From assembly GCA_965649825.1 (NCBI GenBank), contig OZ287695.1:124001-188000 (forward strand): a stretch of 64,000 nt of DNA. Direction: 5' to 3'. Every line of letters begins with the position of its first letter. Position 1 is the first letter of the stretch. The stretch comes from Penicillus capitatus (Eukaryota; Chlorophyta). The position numbers and the translations under genes are program-made. Below are positions 11,101 to 22,148 of the stretch, in pieces. The notes beneath the pieces are model-generated. The model was not told where the DNA came from and did not search any database. It worked only from the letters and a program-made list of their open reading frames with translations.

Positions 11101-13717
11101 GTAACTTTCCGAAGGACGTGGACCTGGGCATAGGAATCATGACGTTTTCTGACAATCATGCCGAAATAGCTGGAGGTGCAGTTTTTATTCAATACCGGGA
11201 CTATATCGATCATTTCAAGATGAAATGCACTCTGGCTGTGAATACGTCTTCCAGCGCAGTCTACTCGAAGATCTCTTCCTTGCCTGCAGCAGAATGCGAA
11301 CACATGGAAGGCAACACAGTGAAGGATGGTGGTTATGGACCGAACATTGCCACTCCTTCAACAGGATTCTTCGCCACGATATCTTTTCAAAACGAGACGA
11401 ACGATTCTCTGGCTGAAGGAGACAGCGGCGACCTTGGAGCCTGGAAGAGTGGCGATGAGTTACCCTTGATGGAGATCGTGGTGTACGACTCCTTTGGACA
11501 AAGATTGGCTCGAACACGGTCGCCCAGCGCGGAGGCCGTGTCTCTTTCGCCAGGTCAACCTCCGGTTACCTCATACGGTTTTCCTATTACGGCGCTGTTG
11601 CACTCGGAAGACTCGTTGTTTCAGAATGATCTAGTGTGTGATTTGACAGACGGACAGGGTATCCTCGTGATGGGATCGCCTCTCGTGGAACCTGGAAGCT
11701 ATTCTGCAAAGCTGGGAGTACATGGACTTTCAGATAGAGACATCACATTAACAGTCACTGCTCGCGAGTGTGTGATCAATGAATACCAACGAGACGACAA
11801 CAAGGAGTGCATCGAATGCGATCACAGACACTACAACTTCAACCCTACAGATGGAAGTTGCACAATCTGTCCAGAGAATGCCAACTGCACGGGGATGTAT
11901 GTACTTCCTGATCCTGGGAAGTGGAACTCCTTTCCGTGCTCGCATGAGATTCATCTCTGCCTGTATGAAGACGCTTGTCTTGGAATAGAAGAAGACAATT
12001 TCCGTCAGGAAGGTCTGCATGTCGACGAAGAGAAGAAAGACACGTGCGACTTCTCAGATGAAGCGATCGAGAAGTATCGAAAGGCCATGTGCGATGATGG
12101 CTACGAAGGTGTTCTCTGTGGGGCTTGCAATGAGAACTACGCCAAGATCGGACTGAGCCGGTGTCGGGAATGCCAAAATCGTTTTCTGATCGTGCTCGGC
12201 ATCGCGGTCACCATGGTTCTTCTGACGTATTCTTCCACAGAACAGATCGGCGGAAACCTGGATAACGTCAGATCGAGATGGGTAAGCCGCTTGGAACGGC
12301 TTCGAACGACGCCGACAGAGGCAGCCATCCTTGAAGTAATCAACCGAGCAGAGGCCGATAAGGAACACGTCGAAGTGGCACAGAAAGCGAAGGAGCGGTT
12401 TGTTCTTGTGCTTCAGGTAAGTATCAGTTCTCCTTCTGATTCTCATGAGTCGAGTCTTCGCTGCAGATCATGCTGAATTTCCTGCAGTCGATCTCTGCGG
12501 CGATGTCGATGGATTTCAAATGGTCACCATACATCGTTCAGCTGTTAACAACATGGAGTAAGAGCAAACGCGCCCTTACGAGTCGTTGACGCTTTTCACG
12601 CTGTGCAGATTGGATCAGTGGCACCATGTCCGACGTATCCACGTTCTCGTTTGAATGCTTGCTTCCTGCTCGTGGGTCGACTCCTGGGTCCATCATACAA
12701 ACTGCCCTCACAGTGATCGTCCCACTTTCCGTTACTGCCGCCATCTGTTCTTTCTGGGCTATCAGGACTGTCAGCCGACGCATGCCGTGGAAGTTCTTCG
12801 TCAAAAGGTGCATCCTGACTGCCGTCTCTGTTCTGTACATTTCCTATCTCTCTCTGGCCGAGACGGCCATTAACGTCTTCTACTGCATTGATGTTTTCGA
12901 TGAAGTCACGCTTGGTGGCGTCAATACTTCTCATTCTTATTGGGTTGCGGATACGTCTGTCACATGTTATGCTGGCAGCCACAGAGTTCTTGCCTACGTC
13001 GTTGCCGTTCCGCTTCTCGTGTTTGTTATTGTGTATCCACTTGTGTTGGCCGTCGTTATGGCGATCGCACATAAAAGAGGCAAGTTGCGATCCGACTGGA
13101 TCCAGTCGACGCTCGGGGTGCTTATGAATGGGTTCAAAACCGAGTTTGCTTTTTGGGATTGTACCATTTTGCTCAGGAAGGCTTTAATTGCCGCAGTCGT
13201 TGTGTTTGCTTACAAGTTTGATGTTGCGCTTCAGGCGACTTTGATGACTGCTATTTTTGTCTGCTCGATGTATCTGCACTTGGTTTTCCTTCCTTACCAG
13301 ACAAATGCCGGACCTCTGAATTTCCTCGAAGGGCTCAGTCTCTTCGTCTGTGGAACGACAGTCATGTCGGGTGTCATTCTCACTGACCCTCACACGACAT
13401 CAGAAATCGTCAAGTTCACTGTGGTGCTCTTTGTGTTTGCGAGTAACCTGATCGCCTTCTCGATCTTCGGTTACCATCTTTTGACTAACAAATACACTGA
13501 AATCAAGTACACTCTTCTTTGCGAAGGTGTTGACGTGGGAAACGGCGATGTCGCCGCTGTTCTGAAAGCCTATGTTCGACACAAAACGGAGAAAGTGCGA
13601 AACCTGAGCCGAAAGATCACGGAGAAGATGGCACCGTCCAGACGCAAGATGGCGGCGGTGGATGCTGCCGGCTCAGAATCGACGAGGAGCTTGCTCCCCT
13701 GTGACAGCACCAACTAG
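8142..13717 (+). CDS. Beta-helix / Cys-rich / multi-TM surface protein, 1,743 aa
   Basis: Spliced model: 8142-8232, 8369-9104, 9157-10964, 11020-12416, 12467-12557, 12609-13717. All are GT-AG, with introns of about 50 bp except the first (136 bp). Residues 1-30 form a signal peptide. A very long ectodomain follows, with right-handed beta-helix (polymorphic-outer-membrane-protein-like) repeats of the form F-x2-N-x-A-x3-GGA, clearest between about 10,400 and 11,200 (TFQKNSARADGGAFYT, TFQKNKAKTAGGLFVG, TFHGNSAETFGGALRV, SFVRNKATLYGGAVAL). Next is a Cys-rich EGF-like segment (ECIECDHRHYNF, CTICPENANCTG, GYEGVLCGACNENYAKIG). The C-terminal third has about seven or eight transmembrane helices, the first at FLIVLGIAVTMVLLTY and the last at FTVVLFVFASNLIAFSIF, then a basic cytoplasmic tail. 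Similar architectures occur in other protists; a role in adhesion or surface sensing is inference. Confidence 0.85.
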
Positions 13718-14580
13718 ATTCAATGGTCTTCTCCTCCGGAAGCGGACCTATTTCATTGACGTTAGAAGCTTGATGCTTAAAACTTCCTGTTTGTTTTCCC
13801 GATTCGATTATGAGGATAAAGGCGAGTGCGACAAGTCGTCGTCGGTTGATGTTCGAGTAACAATACTCCATTTTAATGAGACAGTCGCCTGTGGGTTTAA
13901 AATGCGAGTGTCACATCGCGAACGCACACGAACTGTTTCAATTCGCCGTCGGCATCTACAAAAGGAGGTTTGTACATACAAACGTCACGTCATGTTCAAC
14001 GAGAACGGCAGAACTACATAAGTAGTTCTGTATTGTTCAGCATGCAGCAAAGTGTCAAATAGACACATGACATGGACGCCGATCACACTCTTCAGTTGTT
14101 CCTCTTTGTGACACATCTGTGCATACAGACGACCATCAAGATTCCTCCAAACAAGGCGAATGCATGTTTCGAAGTTCGAGTTGCCACTGAATGCGTCGCA
14201 ACATCTTCAACAGATGGTGGATCCGCGATCAAGCAACGCTGTAGTGCACGAAGAGACGGTGAGAGTGGAAAGGGGATTGGCGCATATGCAGCCATTCCAG
14301 CCAAAGCAGTCGGAGTTTGACGAGAACCGAAATCTTTCGGACCATCCGCTGCCAGATGTTCACGAATACGAACTGTACGAATGGTCCAAAGATCTAATTA
14401 ACGGGACAGGATAAACAACAAACAGCTATGACGATACTTGCGTTCAAGTGGAGAACACTCCTCATTCAAGATTCGTCCACGCGTGGTCGGTTACAAGAAC
14501 TGCTGAATAATGCGTGATGCGTGATGAAAGGGAGAATGTTCTGATATAACAGTAATCATAGAAAGAGTACGATTGTGGAG
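13718..14580. other. Spacer with one short polar ORF
   Basis: Plus-strand 14160-14414 stays open for 84 codons and reads like real protein in its second half (QFDENRNLSDHPLPDVHEYE is approximate in phase; the clear piece is HEYELYEWSKDLINGTG). There is no domain or clear start, so I do not call it as a gene. Otherwise I see nothing here. Confidence 0.3.
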
Positions 14581-15072
14581 GTAGATCGCTCTATCTAGGT
14601 CTGTTTAAACATTTGAATGTCTTCATCGAGACACATCGTCGCTGCCACTGCCACAGACTCCGCATCGTCTCCCGCTGTAGAGACGACGCTCTCAAAATGG
14701 CGATCGCCACCAACAGAGGTGGAACTGCTGGTAGTGGTAGAGGTTGATCGTCGCTCCTCCATCGATGCGTTCCTTCATCGCACCTTCTTCTCCTCATCAC
14801 CCCCGAACCAACACAGATCTCACCTTCATCGTCTATGTGTGTCCATTTGCTACCTCAACGTGAAGTGGTGATTGCTAATGAGCGTTGATACCGTCGATCG
14901 GCGCTCCCACACAGATGACCTCCTTCAACGTCAGGTGAGCTGTTCATGAGATCTGATGAAGGATCATCTTTCTACGCGTGTTATTCGTCTGTCCGCTTCC
15001 GACAGCAATGTGCAATGCCGTCTGTCCAGCAGCATTCAGGACATCCATCACCGCTCCAGTATTCTTGAGTTT
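14580..15072 (-). pseudogene. Decayed ankyrin-repeat gene fragment
   Basis: Two consecutive 33-codon ankyrin modules are visible on the minus strand. The 15072-14974 module reads in frame (NAAGQTALHIAVGSG) and follows a good acceptor (TTCTTGCAG). The 14922-14824 module reads GAPIDGINAH, stop, QSPLHVEVANGHT, stop, TMK and is followed by a GTGAGA donor. Module length (99 nt) and phase match the live ankyrin exons elsewhere in the window, but two in-frame TAG codons disable it. Further 3', about 14786-14599 stays open with a Ser/Thr-rich, acidic tail ending at a TAG, which may be the former C-terminus. The 5' part is missing; HEI10 begins 175 bp away on the other strand. I read it as a dead relic of a gene from the same family. 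Confidence 0.6.
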
Positions 15073-15246
15073 CTGCAAGAAAACGGTGTTCGTTGATGAA
15101 ATCAAAGGGACACGGGCTCCACCAGTGCGATTTCGCGTCGCCTTGGTCGCTCTCTTGACGCCGTTCCGTCAAAACGAACTTCGATGATGCATGATTGCGT
15201 CCATTTTGTAACGCCGTTGCTTTTTTTCTGTCTCTCGCGCAATCAA

Positions 15247-16151
15247 ATGAAGTGCAATGCCTGTTGGGCAGATATCGAGCCCAAGACTCGGGCCGTAGCC
15301 TCAACATGCGGCCATCTCTTCTGTACGTCCGATCGGATCCGTTACAAAGCTCGAGCGAGTGTACGTCGACAGGCATCAAGTGCGCTCAGGCCATCGTCGA
15401 GTCCGACAGCTCCTGTCCCGTCTGCGAGGCACTCATTACTAAAAAGTAACACGATAGATCTGTTTTCATGGAGACTGATCTCTACATGACTCGACAGCAC
15501 TGTAAAGCTCGTGACGATTCTGCAAGAACCGGCCGATTGTCGAGTGAAATGGTAGTCTGCGACATGGGCAGATGTTTGAAGAGTGATACCTTTTAGTTGC
15601 ATCTGTGTGGACAGACGCCAGAGACGGCGTTGAATAGTGCCCTGGCTGCTGTGAACTTCTACATGAAGCAACAGGAACTGCATTATCAGATGCGCGAATC
15701 ACACATCAAGAGCAAACTGCAGAAAGTTCAGGAGCAATGCAAGCAGAGACTGGCCGAAGTACACAACGGATATCAAATGGTGCGGCGCCAACAGAGAGAT
15801 CTCATCCCTCGTTACACACGAGTCTTTCTGTCGTACAGGCAAAGCGAAAGTATCAGGAAGTGGTGGAACAGAAGCATGCATTGGAGAGGGACAATGCAGA
15901 ACTGCAACAGAAATATGCTCAGAAGGCCACGTGTGTCTACGTGCCCTCGCTGTCAGTAGCATGTATCCTTGTATGTTCACAGACAAGCGAAGAAACTGCA
16001 GGAGATGCTGAAAACGTCAAAGGAAGATCACAAGCAGCATCGGACAAGCGGAGGCAGCCGGCACAGCAAACAGAGTGGAAACAGAGGGTTCCCGTCACAT
16101 CAGCTGCCGCACGATCCCTTCAAAGTTGAGCCTTCATCTCGCTGTATCTAA
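15247..16151 (+). CDS. HEI10: HEI10/CCNB1IP1-like RING protein (meiotic crossover factor)
   Basis: Spliced model: 15247-15322, 15373-15445, 15498-15543, 15597-15779, 15839-15930, 15983-16151, giving 212 residues. The N-terminal RING reads CNACW, then ASTCGHLFC, IKCAQ and SSCPVCEALITKK, with the Cys/His spacing of the HEI10 family. A conserved segment after the RING (LCGQTPETALNSALAAVNFY) matches the family's second block. A long coiled coil follows (LQKVQEQCKQRLAEVHNGYQ; VVEQKHALERDNAELQQKYA; KKLQEMLKTSKEDHKQ), then a short Ser/Pro/His-rich tail with PHDPF. HEI10 proteins are E3 ligases that mark and concentrate at meiotic crossover sites on the synaptonemal complex. The length is slightly under the usual 270-300 residues, so a further 3' exon may be missed. 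Its presence implies this lineage has meiosis or recently had it. Confidence 0.8.
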
Positions 16152-17087
16152 GGCGGACAGTGTCGGAGCAGGTTCGATCCTCGCCGCCTCCAATGCGTGG
16201 ACTGGGGGATGATCTCCAAACGGATGAAAATCTTGCGCCGATGCACCTCCACCATCGGAGGAAGACATTAAGTCTCCACCCAAAACAACGGTCACGACAC
16301 TGAATCTATGCGTTTATAGGTCGAGACTCGAGAGAACGATCCACGTGAGACATCTCTTGACGAGAGATACAGGGATGGAATGTCACATCGTATCGTTTTA
16401 GGTCACTTGGGCATCCTCATCACAAGCCATTCAAAGATTCCCGTCAAGAGGGACATCTGAAACGCAGAAGAGGTCCAGGAGTCATGCCACTGGATGAGAT
16501 GGCGGAACCCTCTCGACTAGCACATCCACAGCAGAACAGATCCACCTTTCTGTCGAGGCTCGGTACAGTGACCCTGTTTCGTGACCTCTATCAGCTTGGA
16601 GGTGAGCAGGATCGCCGGATGGTTTGGCAAGTTTCTGATGCTATTGGACAGATCGTCACGTGCACTTCCACCTGGCATACGTTAACGCGCATTGTTCACC
16701 TTCCAGACACGCCTGTAAACAACCTGCCGTTTTCAACGCGGAAAGAATTCTCGTCTGCGTTATCTTTTCCCAGGAGAGCAGACATCAGGCATCACCAGAA
16801 AGCTCCAAACAATTGACGTCGAGACACGTCGTGAGGATGGTATACGTCGAATGCACACTTTGACGCTTATCCCGTGCATGGACGATTCCTTCACCTGCAT
16901 CTACGGTTACCTCCGACATCTCTGTTTCCATTAAAGCCATGTATGGCGCCAATAAATGCCAACCCGTTCGGCTTCACGATAGATCCTTTTCACTTGCTTA
17001 TTGCTAAGGTGACTGTCAGAGACGAACGGTTACGGAGACATTCGACTTTGACTTGTTCAATTGCCTTTCAGTGTAGACAACTGAGAG
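16152..17087. other. Spacer between HEI10 and the ankyrin gene
   Basis: A 110-codon plus-strand frame (16484-16816) and smaller ones are present. None has domain content, a signal or clear exon borders. It might hold a 3' extension of HEI10 or its UTR plus the promoter of the next gene. Confidence 0.35.
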
Positions 17088-19723
17088 ATGCGTCCGTTGG
17101 GTTTCGCAGTGCTCTGCTTTATTACCCTCACATGTCCCCAACTGTCTGCCATCCAAGGTAAATAGATCATCCGCCATTGTTCGCGTTTCTCCGCTTCCAA
17201 CGGACGCATTCCGACGCATCTCTCGGCGGCAGGCGATCACGAAGCCTTGCATGCATCGGACGATGTGATGACGACTCCAACGCATTTCACTAGAAGGCTG
17301 AAGGGCATTAACGAAATACTTCAAGACTTCCACATAGAAGAGAACGTACGTGCCTTGGACCTGGCGTTTGTATGAACGGCCATGCGTTTACCTATCCTTG
17401 GCCATATCACCCTTTCTTCGCATGCATGGTGTTCCGACCTCATGCGATCTCCATCTCAACGATCTTTTCTGAGATGAATACACTTTGTCGAATCGTTGGG
17501 TGTTCAGATGGACATTGCATGATAGGTTGTTCTGGATGGCTCCATCACGAGTCCAAGCCATTCTTCCAAAAGAACGAAAAAGGCGTCCGCTGTGGAGGAA
17601 GACACGGCGACGAGCAATGATGCAGAGATATCCGATTACACGAAGAAGCTTCAGCACATGACGAAAAGACAGCTGACGAGAGTGCTGCTTTCCTGATGAT
17701 GATCTTCTACTTCGTTCATCGTGTCTGGTCTGCAGGAAATGATCAATGTGATCTCGGTGGACGATGTTAAGAAAGCGAAGCGGATCCTGAAGCAGGGACT
17801 GAATGTGAATGCTGTCTGCGATAATCCCCAACTCTCACTCTATCCATTGATCACGCACAGTACCATTCTGCATTGGGCAGCTTACTACGATGCTGTCCAG
17901 ATTACGGAGGTGAGCTGACTAGATGGAGTATACCGCAAATGAGGCATCTATGTCGCGCAGCTGTTGGTGCGCAACGGAGCGGATGTCAATTTGATGAACT
18001 CAAGGAAATGCACACCGCTTCACGTGGCGGCCTGGTTCGGTCGCGCCGCCGTTGCAAGGGTGAGTTATCCAGAAAACCTCATATGATCTGTATGATCGGC
18101 TTCGATTTGATGGATGCGCGCATTGCTCTGCACAGACCACCATGCCTTGGCTCACGTTGCCTCTTCAAAGAGATTCTGTTGTGCGATTTGAATGAACGAT
18201 GGTCTGTGGCTGTCTTCAGATTCTGTTGGAGGCAGGAGCCGAAACAGAAGTCGTCGACATTCAGGGATGGACACCTGTGTACTATGCAACGCGCAAGGGC
18301 GAGATCGAGATCGTGAAAGTGAGACCAGAGATTTACTCTCTTCGCTGATCAACATCGCCTCTGCTTTGCAGATTCTGTTAGATGCTGGTACCAATATCAA
18401 CCGAGGCTACAGTTATGGATGGACAGCTCTGCACAGAGCAGTTTTTGACAAAAGCCTCGAACTCGTCGAAGTGATCTGAACGCATCATCCAGATCCAGAA
18501 TTCAGCATTCGCCTCTCGCTCGATGCACTTTAGGTTCTCATCGAATACGGAGCACATATCGAAGCCACGAATGCTGACTGGGCAACACCACTGTACTTTG
18601 CCGTTCAACGCGACTGTTTCGAGATTGCCAAGGCAGAGAATGCGTTTTGTGTGGCCAGAAATCGGAACGCATATCATATAGGTGCTCATTGCCAGCGGCG
18701 CCAATGTCAATTCAGCCACACGGTTGTCGTGGACACCGTTGATTATGGCCTCGTCTCATGGAGACACCGCCTTTGTTAAAGTACGACACTTCACGCACGG
18801 AAGGACGTGTTTCCAAACAGCTTCATCGATTCCTTTAGATGCTCATTCGCCGCGGCGCAGATGTCAATGCGAAAACCAGATCCCATATGAGCGCTCTGAC
18901 TATTGCTGCCAATAGGGGCCACATTAAGATCGTGAAGGTGCGGGGCAGATTCTGTGGATCGAGTGAAAACGATTCTGGGATGGTCTGAAGATGCTCTTGT
19001 CTCACGGAGCAGATGTTAATGCCCAAACCAAAGATGGCAGTACTCCAATCCACGGCCCCTCTCGTGACGGTTACATCGAAATCGTCAAGGTACAGAACGT
19101 CTGAATAGCGCCCTGCCCGTACACCAAAGGATTCGACAGATTCTGATCGACTACGGGGCCGATGTCAATTCGAAAGACAGCTGGATGTGGAGCCCTTTAC
19201 ACAAGGCCGCTTTCTGCGGTCACTTGAGAATCGTCCAAGTAAGACAGCAGTCGTGCACGAGATGTTGTGCAGAACGATTGCAGATGCTTCTGGACAATGA
19301 CGCCGATGTCAACGCCCTTGATGTCGATGGAAGAACGCCCCTGCACTGCGCGTCCGAAAAGGGACATGTCAAGATGACAACGGTATTCCCGATGCAGTCC
19401 AGCAACCCATCGCAGCAAGGGATGCGTTTCTAGCTTCTTCTCTCCCGCAAGGCTGACATCAATGTAAAAGACACCAGTGGCAAAACGCCACTTCATACGG
19501 CGTCCTTCCAAGGACACCTCACCGTTGCAAAGGTTCGTTCTTCCGGTATGGGATTTTCTGATCTTCAACACAGAAGTGCTTCTAGGTTCTGATCAAGAGC
19601 GGCGCGTCTAAGAAGGTGAAGGATGAAGAAGGGAACACGCCTCGAGATGTCGTGTGTCGTTTTTCATTGGCCGACTGTTCGCCCGAGACATCGGCAGCCC
19701 TCGAACGCTTGCTGTCTTGGTGA
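17088..19723 (+). CDS. Secreted ankyrin-repeat protein, 546 aa, one repeat per exon
   Basis: Fifteen-exon model: 17088-17157 (signal peptide GFAVLCFITLTCPQLSA), 17233-17345, 17526-17681, 17736-17909 (head module), then ten exons of exactly 99 nt, all phase 0, starting at 17961, 18220, 18372, 18533, 18682, 18839, 18991, 19140, 19284 and 19434, and a last exon 19586-19723. Each 99-nt exon encodes one complete 33-residue ankyrin repeat, opening (I/V/M/L)L(I/L) and ending I/V-V/A-K/E/R. The head module (YPLITHSTILHWAAYYDA) and the C-terminal cap (VLIKSGASKKVKDEEGNTP, then a C-x6-C pair) are the same as in the protease-ankyrin genes further right. This gene has no protease domain; a polar linker sits between the signal peptide and the head module. 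One intron (18632-18681) lacks GT and looks GC-AG. Ankyrin repeats bind proteins; a target outside the cytosol is inferred from the signal peptide. Confidence 0.8.
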
Positions 19724-20187
19724 ACAGTCCGCATTTTCCATTTCCAGTATATTCTTGCCTATTTTGATGATGAATGGCGTCAGAAGGTTCTTTGCCATTC
19801 TGCTGCAAAATGATGAAGCAGGGGGACATTCTCTCCCTCTCTCAACGAATGAACTGCGTTAGCTTTGGATGGCGGCTGCCAGAAGTATTATGCGTAGAAG
19901 TATTCTAGTCTCTATTCTAGAGAGATTTTGGCCATAACCGTCGTCAGAGATTGGTTATATGAAACGACCTTGCATGGATTCGGAACAAGCATGTTGTTTG
20001 CAAATGATGTTCCACAGACAGTACCAGAGCGCGAATTCGAAATCCTCAAACGTATAGATCAACGCACGTTTCTCCATAGACTCTCGATATATTTCACATA
20101 TTGTTCTTCTAGAAGCACAGGCCTTGCTTGCATCACACCAGAGGAATGCACGCATCCGACATCGATCGAATACAGAGCACAGCATGT
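19724..20187. other. Convergent 3' spacer
   Basis: 464 bp lie between the stops of the ankyrin gene (+) and NUF2 (-). It holds only short overlapping frames, is presumably both 3' UTRs, and shows no repeat or RNA gene. Confidence 0.5.
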
Positions 20188-21917
20188 CTACAGTCCTCTC
20201 ATGGCTTCGCGAAGTCGAGCACTCCATGCCAAGAACGCGTTATCGACTGATTGGTACTTATCTCGAACCCGCTGCATGTCGTGTTGATGTCGTTCTCTTA
20301 TCTCCTTTGTCTTCTCATGCCAACCCTGTATCTGATACCGCCCTTCAGCAACTGCTGTTTTCTCCACGTTTTCGTTCTCGGCCTCAGCCTCGGCCTTCTC
20401 TGCCTGCTTGGCAACTATCTCATGCTCCAACTTCTTCCGACTCGCCTCGAGCTGATGAGCAGATCCCGGTGCACGATGACCTCGTGGCAGGATGATCGCA
20501 TGCATACCTCGTCGCTCGCTTTGCGAAGCTGCCCCGAAGCTTGATCGTATCTGCAGCTCAATGACTTGATGTCATGAACAATGCTCTGATAGGTTGCATG
20601 GGCCTGATCACACTCTCGCTGCTGTTCTTTGCTTTTCTTCGACACTTCTTTCTTCGACGACTTGGCCGCCTCGATCTGACTCAACAATTCGAGGTTCTCC
20701 TCCATACGCTTCCCCAACTGCACGGCAACGTCATACAGGAAGCAAGGAATACGAAGGTCACCTCCTGAATCCATGCGACTTCTTCTGCGAGTTGGGAATC
20801 CCTCGAGAGCAGTTTCGTTGCGTCGTCTCTCGCCTCAGCGAGTTTCTGCGACAGATCACTCAATCTTGTCTGAATCTTGCTCGGCGACTGCGGCACGACA
20901 ACGGATCCACATCCACTACGGCAAAGGGGCTATCCGTGCTCACGCACCTGCACGATCTGATCCTCCAGATTCTCGCGTTCCTGAATCATCGTGTTCTTTT
21001 CGAACGTTGCTCCAGCGATCTCGTCTTTGAGTTTGTTCACTGCAGATCTCAATCCGTTTTGCTACAGGGATTCTTTTGGTTTTGCCTCAAAGCGAAGAAA
21101 CCAGAGAGTGACTTGGTTGAAGAGATGGTCGTGCGTTTTGCTCAGCTGCACACACTGCTGACGTCGTTTCTGCCTCTCCGGCTCCATCCCTTCGGCTTCT
21201 TTGCGCTCAGCCTCGTGCATCTCTTTGATGCGCATCAGCTCTGTTCTCTGCCAATGAACATCTATCTCCCCTGATGAAGAGCCTCATCTTTGAAGGTGCA
21301 CCTTCTTTCGAGCAGCCTCTTCTAGGTAACGTCGTTCTTCCGAGATGGCACCCTGTTGCTCTGCACATTTCTACAGAAGAAAGAGTGAGATGGATGCAAA
21401 TGAAGGATTGATCAACAGAACCTGCAGAATCTCCAAACGCTCCCCACGAAAACGCAGGAAATTCATCAGTCCACTCAACTGCGCCATGAATCTGGCACCC
21501 TCTGGCCGAATCAGATCCTGAAATGCATTGTCTGTGGATAGTGGATACGCCGACAGCCAGATCCCACTTCGAGACAGAAGTCCTTGACCATGATCTTGCC
21601 AAAAATCTTCTGAAGGCGAGAGAAGAAAGCGATGCGCGGCGCGGCGTCCGTGTAGAGTTCGGGAAAGTCCGTCCAGCTGAGAGAGGAATAGTCAAACCTT
21701 CGAAAACACAGTTCAACGAAACGCGATGCTGAACAACTGGGCGGATCTACGGAATGGATCCCACGAGCAGCTGAACGGTGGATTCGAATACGCGCTGGAC
21801 GACGTCTGGCGTTGGCCGCTCGAGATCAGAAACGTGGACGTCAATGGAGAGGAAACCCGATAGCATTTGTCGAAGCTCCTGCGGCTTGAGGAGTGGAAAG
21901 GGAAGCTCTTTGGGCAT
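20188..21917 (-). CDS. NUF2: Kinetochore protein NUF2, 429 aa
   Basis: Nine exons on the minus strand: 21917-21751, 21676-21568, 21517-21422, 21370-21302, 21247-21113, 21061-20948, 20887-20762, 20717-20508, 20451-20188. All junctions are GT-AG and frame-preserving. The N-terminus has the NUF2 calponin-homology-like signature: FPLLKPQELRQML, then LERPTPDVVQRVFESTVQLL, FFSRLQKIFGKIMVKDF and DLIRPEGARFMAQLSGLMNF with FRGERL. The remaining residues are almost entirely coiled coil (ISEERRYLEEAARKK, KEMHEAERKEAEG, LSDLSQKLAEARDDA, RMEENLELLSQIEAAK). Length is close to the usual 440-460 residues. NUF2 pairs with NDC80 in the outer kinetochore and binds microtubules in mitosis. It is divergently transcribed from the Argonaute gene, with 231 bp between their start codons. 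Confidence 0.88.
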
Positions 21918-22148
21918 GGTGACAGAAAAACGTCAGCGACGTCCACCTCATGACGTTACTAGTGGACGGTACATCTATCCTCATCTGCAGCCACGAGATG
22001 GACGTCTTTTCACGTTAGGCTGAATAACCGCGGAAGACGCGTTTAAACGGATAGGCCTGTCAAGTCACACCGCTACCTGTTTCGTGCCGAACACGCATAA
22101 AAGTCGATCGTTATCTGTTTGCCTTTTCTCCCCGGAACGTAAAGATCA
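21918..22148. promoter_or_regulatory. Short bidirectional promoter region, NUF2/Argonaute
   Basis: 231 bp separate two divergent start codons. A TATA-like CATAAAAG lies at about 22096-22103, roughly 50 bp before the Argonaute ATG. I see no clear element on the NUF2 side. Shared regulation is possible but not shown. Confidence 0.35.

Noticed and set aside
14824-14922. A variant genetic code with TAG as sense
   Set aside because: TAG, TAA and TGA all serve as terminators of well-defined genes here (Argonaute and P2-type genes end with TAG or TAA, NUF2 and others similarly). The TAGs occur only in this decayed module.
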